Below, in pieces: positions 1 to 5,802 of a stretch of DNA of 5,802 bases (positions are counted from its first letter, which is position 1; every line of letters begins with the position of its first letter). Both the position numbers and the translations under genes were made by a program. The notes beneath the pieces are model-generated. The model had not been told where the DNA came from. It was given only the letters and a program-made list of their open reading frames with translations, and ran no database searches. Source of the DNA: an uncultured Verrucomicrobiales bacterium (lineage in GTDB: Bacteria; Verrucomicrobiota; Verrucomicrobiia; Verrucomicrobiales; Akkermansiaceae); the NCBI GenBank assembly GCA_937916135.1, contig CALFTQ010000135.1:1-5802 (forward strand). The letters run 5' to 3'.

Positions 1-17
1 ACGCCCCTCGCTATGGA

Positions 18-92
18 TATGTCGCCCACTAACGTGGGCTATAAATTCCGCTCGCTTGCGCTCGCAAATTAATCGCCAAATTCCAATTTATC
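18..92 (+). repeat. Left copy of edge inverted repeat (REP-like, structured)
   Basis: This 75-nt stretch reappears, reverse-complemented, at 5726-5799. By hand alignment about 59 of 75 columns agree, and the block at 48-86 agrees in 36 of 39. From left to right it holds a shared TATGTCGCCC start, a hairpin (GCCCAC at 24-29, loop TAAC, GTGGGC at 34-39), the heptamer CGCTCGC twice (49-55 and 59-65, so 10 bp start to start), and the shared tail ATCGCCAAATTCCAA. It has no long open frame and lies upstream of the barrel gene. I infer a member of a dispersed intergenic repeat family. It could instead be an end of a mobile unit, but no transposase lies between the two copies. I do not recognise a named family. 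Confidence 0.8.
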
Positions 93-173
93 GGGCAGAT
101 GGTGGATTTTTTCAATATAGTTGTGGTTTCTATTGCATACCAAATCTTTGGCGTAGATGCGGGGCTACGTTGG

Positions 174-201
174 TTGATGTGCTTTTGTTGCTTGATATAT
201 T
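174..201 (+). promoter_or_regulatory. Candidate sigma70-type promoter of the barrel gene
   Basis: TTGATG (174-179; 4 of 6 to TTGACA) is followed after 16 bp by TATATT (196-201; 5 of 6 to TATAAT). This predicts a start near 208 and a leader of roughly 45 nt before the ATG at 255. A short dyad, CGTAG (152-156) / CTACG (165-169), lies immediately upstream of the -35 box. No Shine-Dalgarno sequence is visible before the ATG. The region is AT-rich, so chance matches are possible; a second weaker pairing begins with TTGATA at 192-197. Confidence 0.4.
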
Positions 202-254
202 TGCCAAAACATGCTAGAGATAAATACAGTTACTAACACAGCATACTCAGAAAC

Positions 255-917
255 ATGAAAAATAACCTTATTCTTGCACTTGCGCTTGCAATTCCCGCCA
301 TTGGCGGCGAGATGGGGACGCCGCTGGCGCAGGTTGAGCAGCCTGCGGCGCCTAGTCCATGGGCAGTTGAAATTGCCGGTGTGCACACATGGACTATGGC
401 CGATGCCGATGACTGGCTGCACAATATCAACACCGTAGGCTTCGATGTAACGGCTCTCTATAACATCAACAGCAATTGGGCTGCAACTCTCCGATTCTCC
501 TGGGCTTATGGAAGTGGCAATTATTCTGAGATTGACGGCCCCGGTGCGTACTTCTGGGAGAAATCAGAAATCACCAACTGGTCTATAACGGGTGGTGTGC
601 GATATTCGGCGCCGATTTCGGAGAAGCTTTCCTGGTTTGCCGGAGCCAATGCAGGCTGGGGGCGCACAGAGATGAAAGCAATTAATAAGGAGGTGCAGGG
701 GGGCGACATTACATCGTATATAGATGGCGGTGCCGATGATGTCGGCCTGTCGTACTCAGCTGAGATCGGGTTGAAATACGACCTTACTTCCGATTTGTAT
801 ATCATCGGTTCTGCCGGTGTTCGCGGTGTGTGGACTACCCCGAACTGGCCAAGCGGATATCGTTCAGACCAGCAGTTCGGCACAAGCGCCGGCATTGGCC
901 TGGGCTGGCGGTTCTGA
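255..917 (+). CDS. Small outer-membrane beta-barrel protein
   Basis: A 220-residue protein that probably folds into an eight-stranded barrel in the outer membrane (OmpA/OmpX/OmpW-like size). Residues 2-4 (KNN) and a hydrophobic run at about 5-16 form a Sec signal peptide. The cleavage site is uncertain: after G17 (A-I-G) or near A25. The mature part alternates aromatic and small residues in eight blocks: about 36-47, 60-72, 74-86, 107-121, 125-139, 158-173, 177-191 and 206-220. The chain ends in GLGWRF, and a terminal aromatic residue is the known signal for insertion by the BAM complex. Loops are acidic and polar. The start is the first ATG before the signal peptide; there is no Shine-Dalgarno sequence. 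The gene stands alone, convergent with the transpeptidase gene downstream. The barrel class is well supported; a specific function (structural, adhesin or small pore) cannot be read from the sequence. Confidence 0.85.
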   Translation: MKNNLILALALAIPAIGGEMGTPLAQVEQPAAPSPWAVEIAGVHTWTMADADDWLHNINTVGFDVTALYNINSNWAATLRFSWAYGSGNYSEIDGPGAYFWEKSEITNWSITGGVRYSAPISEKLSWFAGANAGWGRTEMKAINKEVQGGDITSYIDGGADDVGLSYSAEIGLKYDLTSDLYIIGSAGVRGVWTTPNWPSGYRSDQQFGTSAGIGLGWRF

Positions 918-943
918 TGCAGCTTTGCCTGCGAAGAAAGTGC

Positions 944-977
944 GGGGGGAGCCCCATCAGGTCTCACCTTGTTTTTT
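944..977 (+). terminator. Weak intrinsic terminator candidate after the barrel gene
   Basis: Two small hairpins follow the barrel gene's stop codon: GGGG (945-948) / CCCC (952-955) with loop GAG, and AGGT (959-962) / ACCT (966-969) with loop CTC. After two more bases comes a run of six T (972-977). Position and T-run fit a rho-independent terminator, but each stem is only 4 bp, so efficiency would be modest. Confidence 0.35.
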
Positions 978-1092
978 CTCGCGCAGCTATCGGGGGCAGA
1001 CTGGCAACGGTAAAAACCTGCGAGCCAGCTCTGCGCCGTGCTGAACAACAGGGGCAGGCTGCTTGTCCGGGGGGGCGATGATGCCCGACAAT

Positions 1093-1872
1093 TCAGGGGA
1101 GTTGCCAGCTTTTGCGGAGGCGTGTGTATTCGTTGCGAGGCAGGAGGATATAGATGGGATGGCGGTCGGCCCGGAGCCGCGAGATGAACTGGCGCAGGTG
1201 CTGTTCATTCATGCTGGTGCAGCCGGCGGTGGGGGCGGCGCCGTCCCTTCGCCAGATATGGAAGAAGATTGAGGAACCAGCGCCCACGATGGGCCGGCCC
1301 ACGCTCTCCGGTGTGTTGTGGTGCACCAGCAGTTTGATGCTGTGCGGGTAATCTGTCTGGCGCATCTGCTCATGCAGTTCCCAGGGCGTGGCGGCGGGGT
1401 GATCCAGCCGCAGGTGGCGGTTATAGAGGTGGGGCAGGCGCGGGTCGCTTATCCACAAATCATTGGGCCCTACCTGCACATAGGGGATGGCAGGGTCGTG
1501 GTCGACCGGGGTCGGGTTGTTCACCCAGAGCCCGCCCAGTGAGAAAATGCCAGCGGGGGAGCGTCCATCGCCCTCTTTCTTGGTGGTGGCGCCGGCGGGG
1601 ATGCGGTGCATACCCAGTCCCCACACGCAGCCGTTGCGGCCCAGGCGGCCGGGGTAGGGGCCCAGCACGCGGTGCCATTTGCCGGCGGTGTTCTTTTCTA
1701 CCAGAGTGAGGGTTACGTGGGAAGAGTTCCAGTCTTCCGCAATGCCGATGATGGCCTGGCTGCTGGCTGGAGGCAACTGTGAGCAGGCCGCGAAACACAA
1801 CAGGAAAAGGCAGGGCAGAAGGCAATGGAACAAGCGCGTGTACACGCATGCAGCATAGCGCGTAGGCGCCAA
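1093..1872 (-). CDS. L,D-transpeptidase, YkuD fold (COG3786-like), probable lipoprotein
   Basis: Enzymes of this fold use a cysteine to make or exchange L,D cross-links, or to attach proteins, on peptidoglycan in the periplasm. Numbering here starts at the TTG codon at 1872 (259 residues). A hydrophobic run (about 14-29) ends at C30 in the context FAAC, an imperfect lipobox, so the product is probably a lipid-anchored envelope protein. The rest matches the COG3786-type pattern: GRSPAGIF (103-110), IPYVQV (129-134), DLWISDP (138-144), GSSIFFHIW (199-207) and TAGCTSM (215-221). H205 and C218 are the expected catalytic pair; the classical R after the SxGC motif is absent, as is usual in this subgroup. 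The start is uncertain. TTG 1872 lacks a well-placed ribosome site; GTG at 1845 (V10) gives a compact lipoprotein signal and may be the real start. A GGAGGG at 1909-1914 sits 12 nt before an in-frame CTG, an alternative I rate lower. It is convergent with the barrel gene and divergent from the SNF2 gene. Which L,D-reaction it carries out is inferred from family only. Confidence 0.88.
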   Translation of the reverse strand: MAPTRYAACVYTRLFHCLLPCLFLLCFAACSQLPPASSQAIIGIAEDWNSSHVTLTLVEKNTAGKWHRVLGPYPGRLGRNGCVWGLGMHRIPAGATTKKEGDGRSPAGIFSLGGLWVNNPTPVDHDPAIPYVQVGPNDLWISDPRLPHLYNRHLRLDHPAATPWELHEQMRQTDYPHSIKLLVHHNTPESVGRPIVGAGSSIFFHIWRRDGAAPTAGCTSMNEQHLRQFISRLRADRHPIYILLPRNEYTRLRKSWQLP

Positions 1873-1920
1873 TTTGGCAAGGCTACCGGATGTCAGCGTT
1901 TCAAATTGCCCTCCAATCCT

Positions 1921-1947
1921 GCTAAAAATAAGGAAAAAGCTAAAAAT
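1921..1947 (+). promoter_or_regulatory. Phased A-tracts / 9-bp direct repeat upstream of SNF2 promoter
   Basis: GCTAAAAAT occurs at 1921-1929 and again at 1939-1947, with another A-run between. The three A5 tracts (1924-1928, 1934-1938, 1942-1946) are centred 10 and 8 bp apart, near one helical turn. Relative to the start predicted near 1997 they fall at about -51 to -73. That is the place for a distal UP element or an intrinsic bend helping the promoter at 1962-1990. This reading is inference; the repeat itself is plain in the sequence. Confidence 0.4.
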
Positions 1948-1961
1948 CTTCAGCTGACATC

Positions 1962-1990
1962 TTGCAAAATATCCATTGGTGTGCTATTAT
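1962..1990 (+). promoter_or_regulatory. Strong sigma70-type promoter with extended -10 for the SNF2 gene
   Basis: TTGCAA (1962-1967; 4 of 6) and TATTAT (1985-1990; 5 of 6) are separated by the ideal 17 bp, and TGC directly precedes the -10 box (1982-1984), forming an extended -10 element. The predicted start is near 1997, giving a leader of about 76 nt to the SNF2 ATG at 2073. An ATG lies exactly at 1997-1999. The -35 hexamer is its own reverse complement, but I find no good -10 at the right distance on the opposite strand, so the transpeptidase promoter remains unidentified. Confidence 0.65.
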
Positions 1991-2072
1991 TACAACATGC
2001 ACGCGATACGCGCCACGGGGTGGACTGTATTCACCCGGCAGGTGTATCCGTTCCTAATCCTCCACAATTATC

Positions 2073-5000
2073 ATGTTAAGTTCAGCACTCAATCCCGACC
2101 GCGCAACGCTAAATTTCCTGAACGCATATTCCGAACAGGTACGCAACGCGGGCGAAAAGCTCCAGAAGGATGGAGCCGTGACGCAAATTTTCGGCAACCA
2201 CCTCTACATTCAGGGGCGCGTTGAAACGAGAGTCGGCGTTTTCCGCACGAGCCTGCGTCTGCAGGGGAACCGGTGGTTCGGTTCCTGCACCGCAGAGGAT
2301 GCCCGTGTTGCAGGTGCCTGCCTTATAGCCACCATGGTGGAGCGCATGTACCGCGGTGCCAATATGCCGGAGAGCCCGAATGAACTGAACGAAGTTCCTC
2401 TCTCAGACTTGCTGGAGGAAAAACTGAATCGCGATCTGGATGACCGCGAGGCCGACTATGTGAGTAAACTGGAGAAGCGTTACCGCCGATTCGCGATAGA
2501 GCAGGAAATCCATGACCATGACCTGGTGCGACTCAACCCCCGCTGGGAGATTACGGGGTATGAGGCGCTGGAGCTCTGGCCGACGCCGCCCCGCAATATC
2601 CTCGAATTCTGGAACTACATAGCCTATGCTTTCAACAAGAAGCGCATTCAGTACCCGGAGTTCATGAACGTGGTGACCGACCTGGAAAAGGTGCAGAAGC
2701 GCATTTCTGAATGGGAGCGTGAGAAGGAGGTCGGCACGTGGTATGACCGCATCCAGAGCGTGAACGAGCGCCCGCCCCAGCCGCCGCGCCACCCTCTTTA
2801 CATGCGCCTTGTCTCTACCATCAACGAGGCCCGCTTTGAGTACCGCCAGGATGCAGCAGAGGAGTGGTCCCCCATCCGCGATCGCGCAAAGCTGGACGAA
2901 CTCGTGAAGGAGTTCCAGTACGGGGCCATCAAGTGTGATCCACAGACGGAAATTCTGCTCAATGTGCTGCGCGACTATGCGGAACGCCAGGATACCGTGG
3001 TGCTTGATCTGGATGATGAGGCAGCCTGCGGGGTGATGAACGTGCTTTTCCACCAGCCAGCGCTGAAGGGCTACCTGGTGAACCTGGATGAGTGCTACTT
3101 CAAGGTAGTGCGTGAGCCGCTGAAGTGGATTTGTATTGATGACCCCATCGTCCCGGATTGCTATGGCCTGCAGCTGGTCACAGCTGCTGGGGTGCATGTG
3201 ACCCACTCGGTGCGCCAGCTGCCGGGGCAGGTGGAACTTTACCAGTCCGACGAAACGGTGTTCCCCGGTCCTCCCCGCTGGCTGGAGAGCACAGAGGTGG
3301 AGCCTCGTTACTCCATTCCCAAGACGGTGATAGATAGCCTGGACGGCGTGGAGTTCCTGCGTAAGATTGGGGCCACCCTGCCACCCAGCATGGAGGAACG
3401 CGTTATCGACATTGAGATGAAGCCTTCCTTCAATATGAAGATTGTGCGTGGCTTGACCAGTGCCGACACCGAACATGTATTGCTGGAGGTGAAAGCCCAG
3501 GACGACCCCGGCCGCCGCCGCGAGCGCCTGGTGGGTAAGGATGAGTGGGAGCTGCTTGAGCAGCAACCGGTGAAGGATCACACGCTGCTCCGTTTCATCC
3601 GTGATTATCTCTACCCCATCCCCGGACTGCTGGAGGAGATGAACTTCACCTACGACACGCAGATGGAGGCTTTCAAGAGCCGCATCACCAAGCAGTTCCC
3701 CGAGAAGTTTGCCGAATGGGCCAAGAATATCCCGGAGACAATCAGCGTGGAAATGGATGAGAATCTGAAGTCCCTGCTGGCAGATCCTGTGGCGGCTGCT
3801 ATACGCTTTGAGGTCGTGAACCAGGAAATCGACTGGTTTGACCTGCGCGTAGTCATTGATGTGGAGGGGGTCACCCTCACCAAGGAGCAGATCCGCTCCC
3901 TGGTGTCTGCCCGCGGTGGCTATGTGCGCATGGACGATGGCCGCTGGATGCGCCTCGAGATCAAGCTGGATGACGCCCAGCGAGATGCCGTTACCAAGCT
4001 TGGTCTGGATCCCTTCGACCTCTCTGGCGAGACTCACCGCATGCATGCCCTGCAGCTGGCCGACCCGCGCGCAGCGGAGGTGTTCGACCCGAAGGCCTGG
4101 CAGCGCATCAAGGAGCGCACTGCAGAAATCAAGATTGACGTGAAGCCGGATGTGCCCTCCACCCTGCAGGCCACGCTCCGCCCGTACCAGGTTGAAGGTT
4201 TCCACTTCCTGGCTTATCTGGCAGAAAACGGCTTTGGCGGTATTCTGGCTGACGATATGGGCCTGGGTAAGACCATCCAGTCCATCACCTACATGCTGTG
4301 GCTGCGGGAGGACTATGTGCGCCGCAACAAGCAGGGCCGCAAGAAGGTGGTGATTCCTCCGGTGCTTATCGTGTGCCCCAAGTCTGTGTTGGACGTGTGG
4401 GCCAGCGAAACCGAGAAGTTTGCCCCAGGGGTGCGCGTCATGGTCATCCGCAACAAGGAGCAGGCCGACGTTGAAAACATTCTGGCGAATTACGACATGG
4501 TGGTCATCAACTACGCCCAGCTTCGTGTCTGCGGCGAGCAGATCAACGCCATCAAGTGGCTTACCGTCATTCTGGACGAAGGCCAGCAGATCAAGAACCC
4601 GGATTCCAAGGCCGCCAAGGCCGCACGCGAAATCAACGCATACAATCGCCTGGTGCTTTCCGGTACGCCTATCGAAAACCGCCTGCTGGATATGTGGTCG
4701 CTCATGGCTTTCGCCATGCCTGGCGTGCTGGGCAGCCGCGCCTATTTCAAGAAGCGTTTCGACAAGCGCAAGGATTCCCAGAGCCAGAACCGCCTGGCCG
4801 CGCGTCTCAAGCCCTTCCTCCTGCGCCGCACCAAGCAGCAGGTGGCCAAGGACCTGCCGCCGCGCACCGAGGAGGAGGTGTACGCCAAGATGGAGGGCAT
4901 TCAGCGCCAGCTGTACAAGGCCGAGCTGCGCCGCATCCAGAAAGCCCTTCTCGGGGTGGACTCCGACGAATCGGTGAAGAAGAACTCCTTTGCCATTCTG

Positions 5001-5618
5001 CAGGGGCTCATGCGCCTGCGCCAGATATGCTGCCACCCGGGTCTGGTGGATCCCAAGTATGCCAAGGAGGACAGCGCCAAGCTCACCGCGCTCTTCTACC
5101 TGCTCGACCAGCTGCGTGAGGAAGGGCACAAGGTGCTGGTGTTCTCCCAGTTCGTATCCATGCTCGAGATTATCAAGGGCAAGCTGGAGGAGAACAATCA
5201 CCCGTATAACTACCTTACTGGTCAGACCAAGGACCGCAAGGCTGAGATTGAGAAGTTCCAGACCACCAAGGAACCCAGTGTGTTCCTGCTGTCGCTCAAG
5301 GCAGGTGGTGCCGGTCTTAACCTTACCTCCGCTTCCTACGTTATCCTCTACGACCCGTGGTGGAACCCGGCAGTGGAAAGCCAGGCCATCGACCGTACGC
5401 ACCGAATCGGCCAGAAGAACAAGGTGATTGCCTACCGCCTGCTTACCCGCGACTCCGTGGAAGAGAAGATCCGCGTGCTCCAGCACCAGAAGAACCAGCT
5501 TGTCACCAACGTGCTTGGCGATGAAGGCTTTGCCTCCAGCCTCGACCTCAACGACCTGCAGTTCATCCTGGCCCACGGAGGCGAGGATAACGATGACGAC
5601 GTGGTGGTCGATGTGTAA
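2073..5618 (+). CDS. SNF2-family ATPase with long N-terminal associated region
   Basis: An 1181-residue Swi2/Snf2 ATPase (COG0553, related to RapA/HepA and Rad54), a duplex-DNA translocase expected to strip or remodel protein-DNA complexes in the cytoplasm. Motor motifs are complete: LRPYQ (702-706), Walker A DDMGLGKT (727-734, K733), Ia CPKS (768-771), Walker B/motif II DEGQ (835-838; the family more often has DEAH or DEAQ), III SGTPIEN (863-869), V LKAGGAGLNL (1075-1084), DPWWNP (1094-1099) and VI DRTHRIGQ (1107-1114) with R1108 and R1111. Residues about 430-690 resemble the bacterial SNF2-associated region, with DWFDL near 587 and YVRMDDGRW at 617-625. Residues 40-90 resemble a SWIM domain lacking most Zn ligands. 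The C-terminus is an acidic tail. The start is firm: an in-frame stop at 2055-2057 precedes the first ATG; no Shine-Dalgarno sequence is seen. It has its own promoter and a strong terminator, so it is probably monocistronic. Family assignment is certain; the exact target (RNA polymerase, repair or other) is unknown. Confidence 0.96.
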   Translation: MLSSALNPDRATLNFLNAYSEQVRNAGEKLQKDGAVTQIFGNHLYIQGRVETRVGVFRTSLRLQGNRWFGSCTAEDARVAGACLIATMVERMYRGANMPESPNELNEVPLSDLLEEKLNRDLDDREADYVSKLEKRYRRFAIEQEIHDHDLVRLNPRWEITGYEALELWPTPPRNILEFWNYIAYAFNKKRIQYPEFMNVVTDLEKVQKRISEWEREKEVGTWYDRIQSVNERPPQPPRHPLYMRLVSTINEARFEYRQDAAEEWSPIRDRAKLDELVKEFQYGAIKCDPQTEILLNVLRDYAERQDTVVLDLDDEAACGVMNVLFHQPALKGYLVNLDECYFKVVREPLKWICIDDPIVPDCYGLQLVTAAGVHVTHSVRQLPGQVELYQSDETVFPGPPRWLESTEVEPRYSIPKTVIDSLDGVEFLRKIGATLPPSMEERVIDIEMKPSFNMKIVRGLTSADTEHVLLEVKAQDDPGRRRERLVGKDEWELLEQQPVKDHTLLRFIRDYLYPIPGLLEEMNFTYDTQMEAFKSRITKQFPEKFAEWAKNIPETISVEMDENLKSLLADPVAAAIRFEVVNQEIDWFDLRVVIDVEGVTLTKEQIRSLVSARGGYVRMDDGRWMRLEIKLDDAQRDAVTKLGLDPFDLSGETHRMHALQLADPRAAEVFDPKAWQRIKERTAEIKIDVKPDVPSTLQATLRPYQVEGFHFLAYLAENGFGGILADDMGLGKTIQSITYMLWLREDYVRRNKQGRKKVVIPPVLIVCPKSVLDVWASETEKFAPGVRVMVIRNKEQADVENILANYDMVVINYAQLRVCGEQINAIKWLTVILDEGQQIKNPDSKAAKAAREINAYNRLVLSGTPIENRLLDMWSLMAFAMPGVLGSRAYFKKRFDKRKDSQSQNRLAARLKPFLLRRTKQQVAKDLPPRTEEEVYAKMEGIQRQLYKAELRRIQKALLGVDSDESVKKNSFAILQGLMRLRQICCHPGLVDPKYAKEDSAKLTALFYLLDQLREEGHKVLVFSQFVSMLEIIKGKLEENNHPYNYLTGQTKDRKAEIEKFQTTKEPSVFLLSLKAGGAGLNLTSASYVILYDPWWNPAVESQAIDRTHRIGQKNKVIAYRLLTRDSVEEKIRVLQHQKNQLVTNVLGDEGFASSLDLNDLQFILAHGGEDNDDDVVVDV

Positions 5619-5640
5619 GATACCCCGAATTTGTATAAAG

Positions 5641-5675
5641 GAACGCCCTGCTCAGAAGAGCAGGGCGTTCTGTTT
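5641..5675 (+). terminator. Strong intrinsic terminator of the SNF2 gene
   Basis: A perfect 13-bp stem (5641-5653 with 5658-5670, GAACGCCCTGCTC and its complement) closes on the tetraloop AGAA and is followed by TGTTT. It starts 23 nt after the SNF2 stop codon. The upstream side carries ATAAAG, so the structure could also act, less strongly, on transcripts from the right. Confidence 0.92.
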
Positions 5676-5725
5676 AAAGGGGGGAGGAGGAGAGCGACGT
5701 GTCCCAAAGTTTGAGTACAGAGCTT

Positions 5726-5799
5726 GACCATTTGGAATTTGGCGATCAGTTTGCGAGCGCCAGCGAGCGGCATTCAAAGCCCGTGAAACGGGCGACATA
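5726..5799 (-). repeat. Right copy of edge inverted repeat (REP-like, structured)
   Basis: Reverse-complement partner of 18-92, lying about 50 nt beyond the SNF2 terminator. It keeps the same modules in inverted order: the tail block (about 5731-5748), the paired heptamer GCGAGCG at 5753-5759 and 5763-5769 (10-bp spacing, centre CCA where the left copy has TTG or its complement CAA), and a hairpin GCCCGT (5779-5784), loop GAA, ACGGGC (5788-5793), ending in GGGCGACATA. The hairpin stem differs from the left copy at two base pairs, both still paired. Its outer border may lie at or just past the window end. Confidence 0.8.
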
Positions 5800-5802
5800 C
5801 CC

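Noticed and set aside
1012..1034. Terminator-like hairpin on the minus strand downstream of the transpeptidase gene (GAG/CTC with a bulge, then AGG and five T)
   Set aside because: The stem is short and bulged, three bases separate it from the T-run, and it lies about 60 nt past the stop; too weak to list as a feature.
521..1048. A 175-codon minus-strand frame overlapping the barrel gene
   Set aside because: It overlaps a well-supported barrel gene, has no recognisable domain or signal, and looks like a shadow frame.
2024..2043. Hairpin in the SNF2 leader (GGGTG / CACCC) as a riboswitch or attenuator
   Set aside because: It is a single 5-bp stem with a 10-nt loop, no competing structure and no T-run; a leader of about 76 nt is too small for known riboswitch classes.
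2403..5576. A 1057-codon open frame on the minus strand opposite the SNF2 gene
   Set aside because: Its codons are exactly the reverse complements of the SNF2 codons, so it stays open only because the SNF2 gene avoids TTA, CTA and TCA. The predicted protein shows no domain, while the plus strand has every SNF2 motif.
2073..5618. Anti-phage defence role for the SNF2 protein (as in DISARM-type systems)
   Set aside because: No methyltransferase, nuclease, phospholipase-D or other defence partner adjoins it; the neighbours are envelope genes and the gene is probably transcribed alone.
18..5799. Composite transposon or integrative element bounded by the inverted repeats
   Set aside because: There is no transposase, integrase or resolvase inside, no target duplication can be seen at the edges, and the three genes look like ordinary chromosomal genes. 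Kept only as an alternative in the findings.

Overview
The window holds three complete protein genes with their control regions. At its two outer edges lie two copies of one short imperfect repeat, in opposite orientation. The organism is very probably a Gram-negative (diderm) bacterium: the first gene encodes an outer-membrane beta-barrel that ends in phenylalanine, and the second encodes a probable lipoprotein cell-wall enzyme. The two genes with firmly placed starts lack a recognisable Shine-Dalgarno sequence, the long gene is GC-rich with strongly biased codons, and it is a stand-alone bacterial SNF2 ATPase. A Verrucomicrobiota (Akkermansia-like) source would fit, but that is an impression from protein style and not something the sequence proves.

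Layout: 18-92, left repeat copy. About 174-201, candidate promoter. 255-917 (+), eight-stranded outer-membrane barrel protein. 944-977, weak terminator-like hairpins. 1093-1872 (-), L,D-transpeptidase of the YkuD-fold, COG3786-like type, convergent with the barrel gene. 1873-2072, divergent intergenic region with phased A-tracts and a good extended -10 sigma70-type promoter reading right. 2073-5618 (+), a 1181-residue SNF2-family ATPase with a long N-terminal region. 5641-5675, a strong intrinsic terminator. 5726-5799, right repeat copy, inverted relative to the left.

The three genes do not form an operon: the first two converge and the last two diverge. Two concern the cell envelope (an outer-membrane barrel and a peptidoglycan-modifying enzyme) and one concerns DNA or transcription complexes. 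I see no transposase, integrase, phage gene, CRISPR array, RNA gene or recognisable defence cluster. The most interesting non-coding signal is the pair of edge repeats. Each has a hairpin whose stem differs at two base pairs in a compensatory way, and a direct heptamer repeated at exactly 10-bp spacing. This suggests a structured, dispersed intergenic repeat family. The SNF2 protein's N-terminus, which looks like a SWIM domain that has lost its zinc ligands, is the most interesting protein feature.
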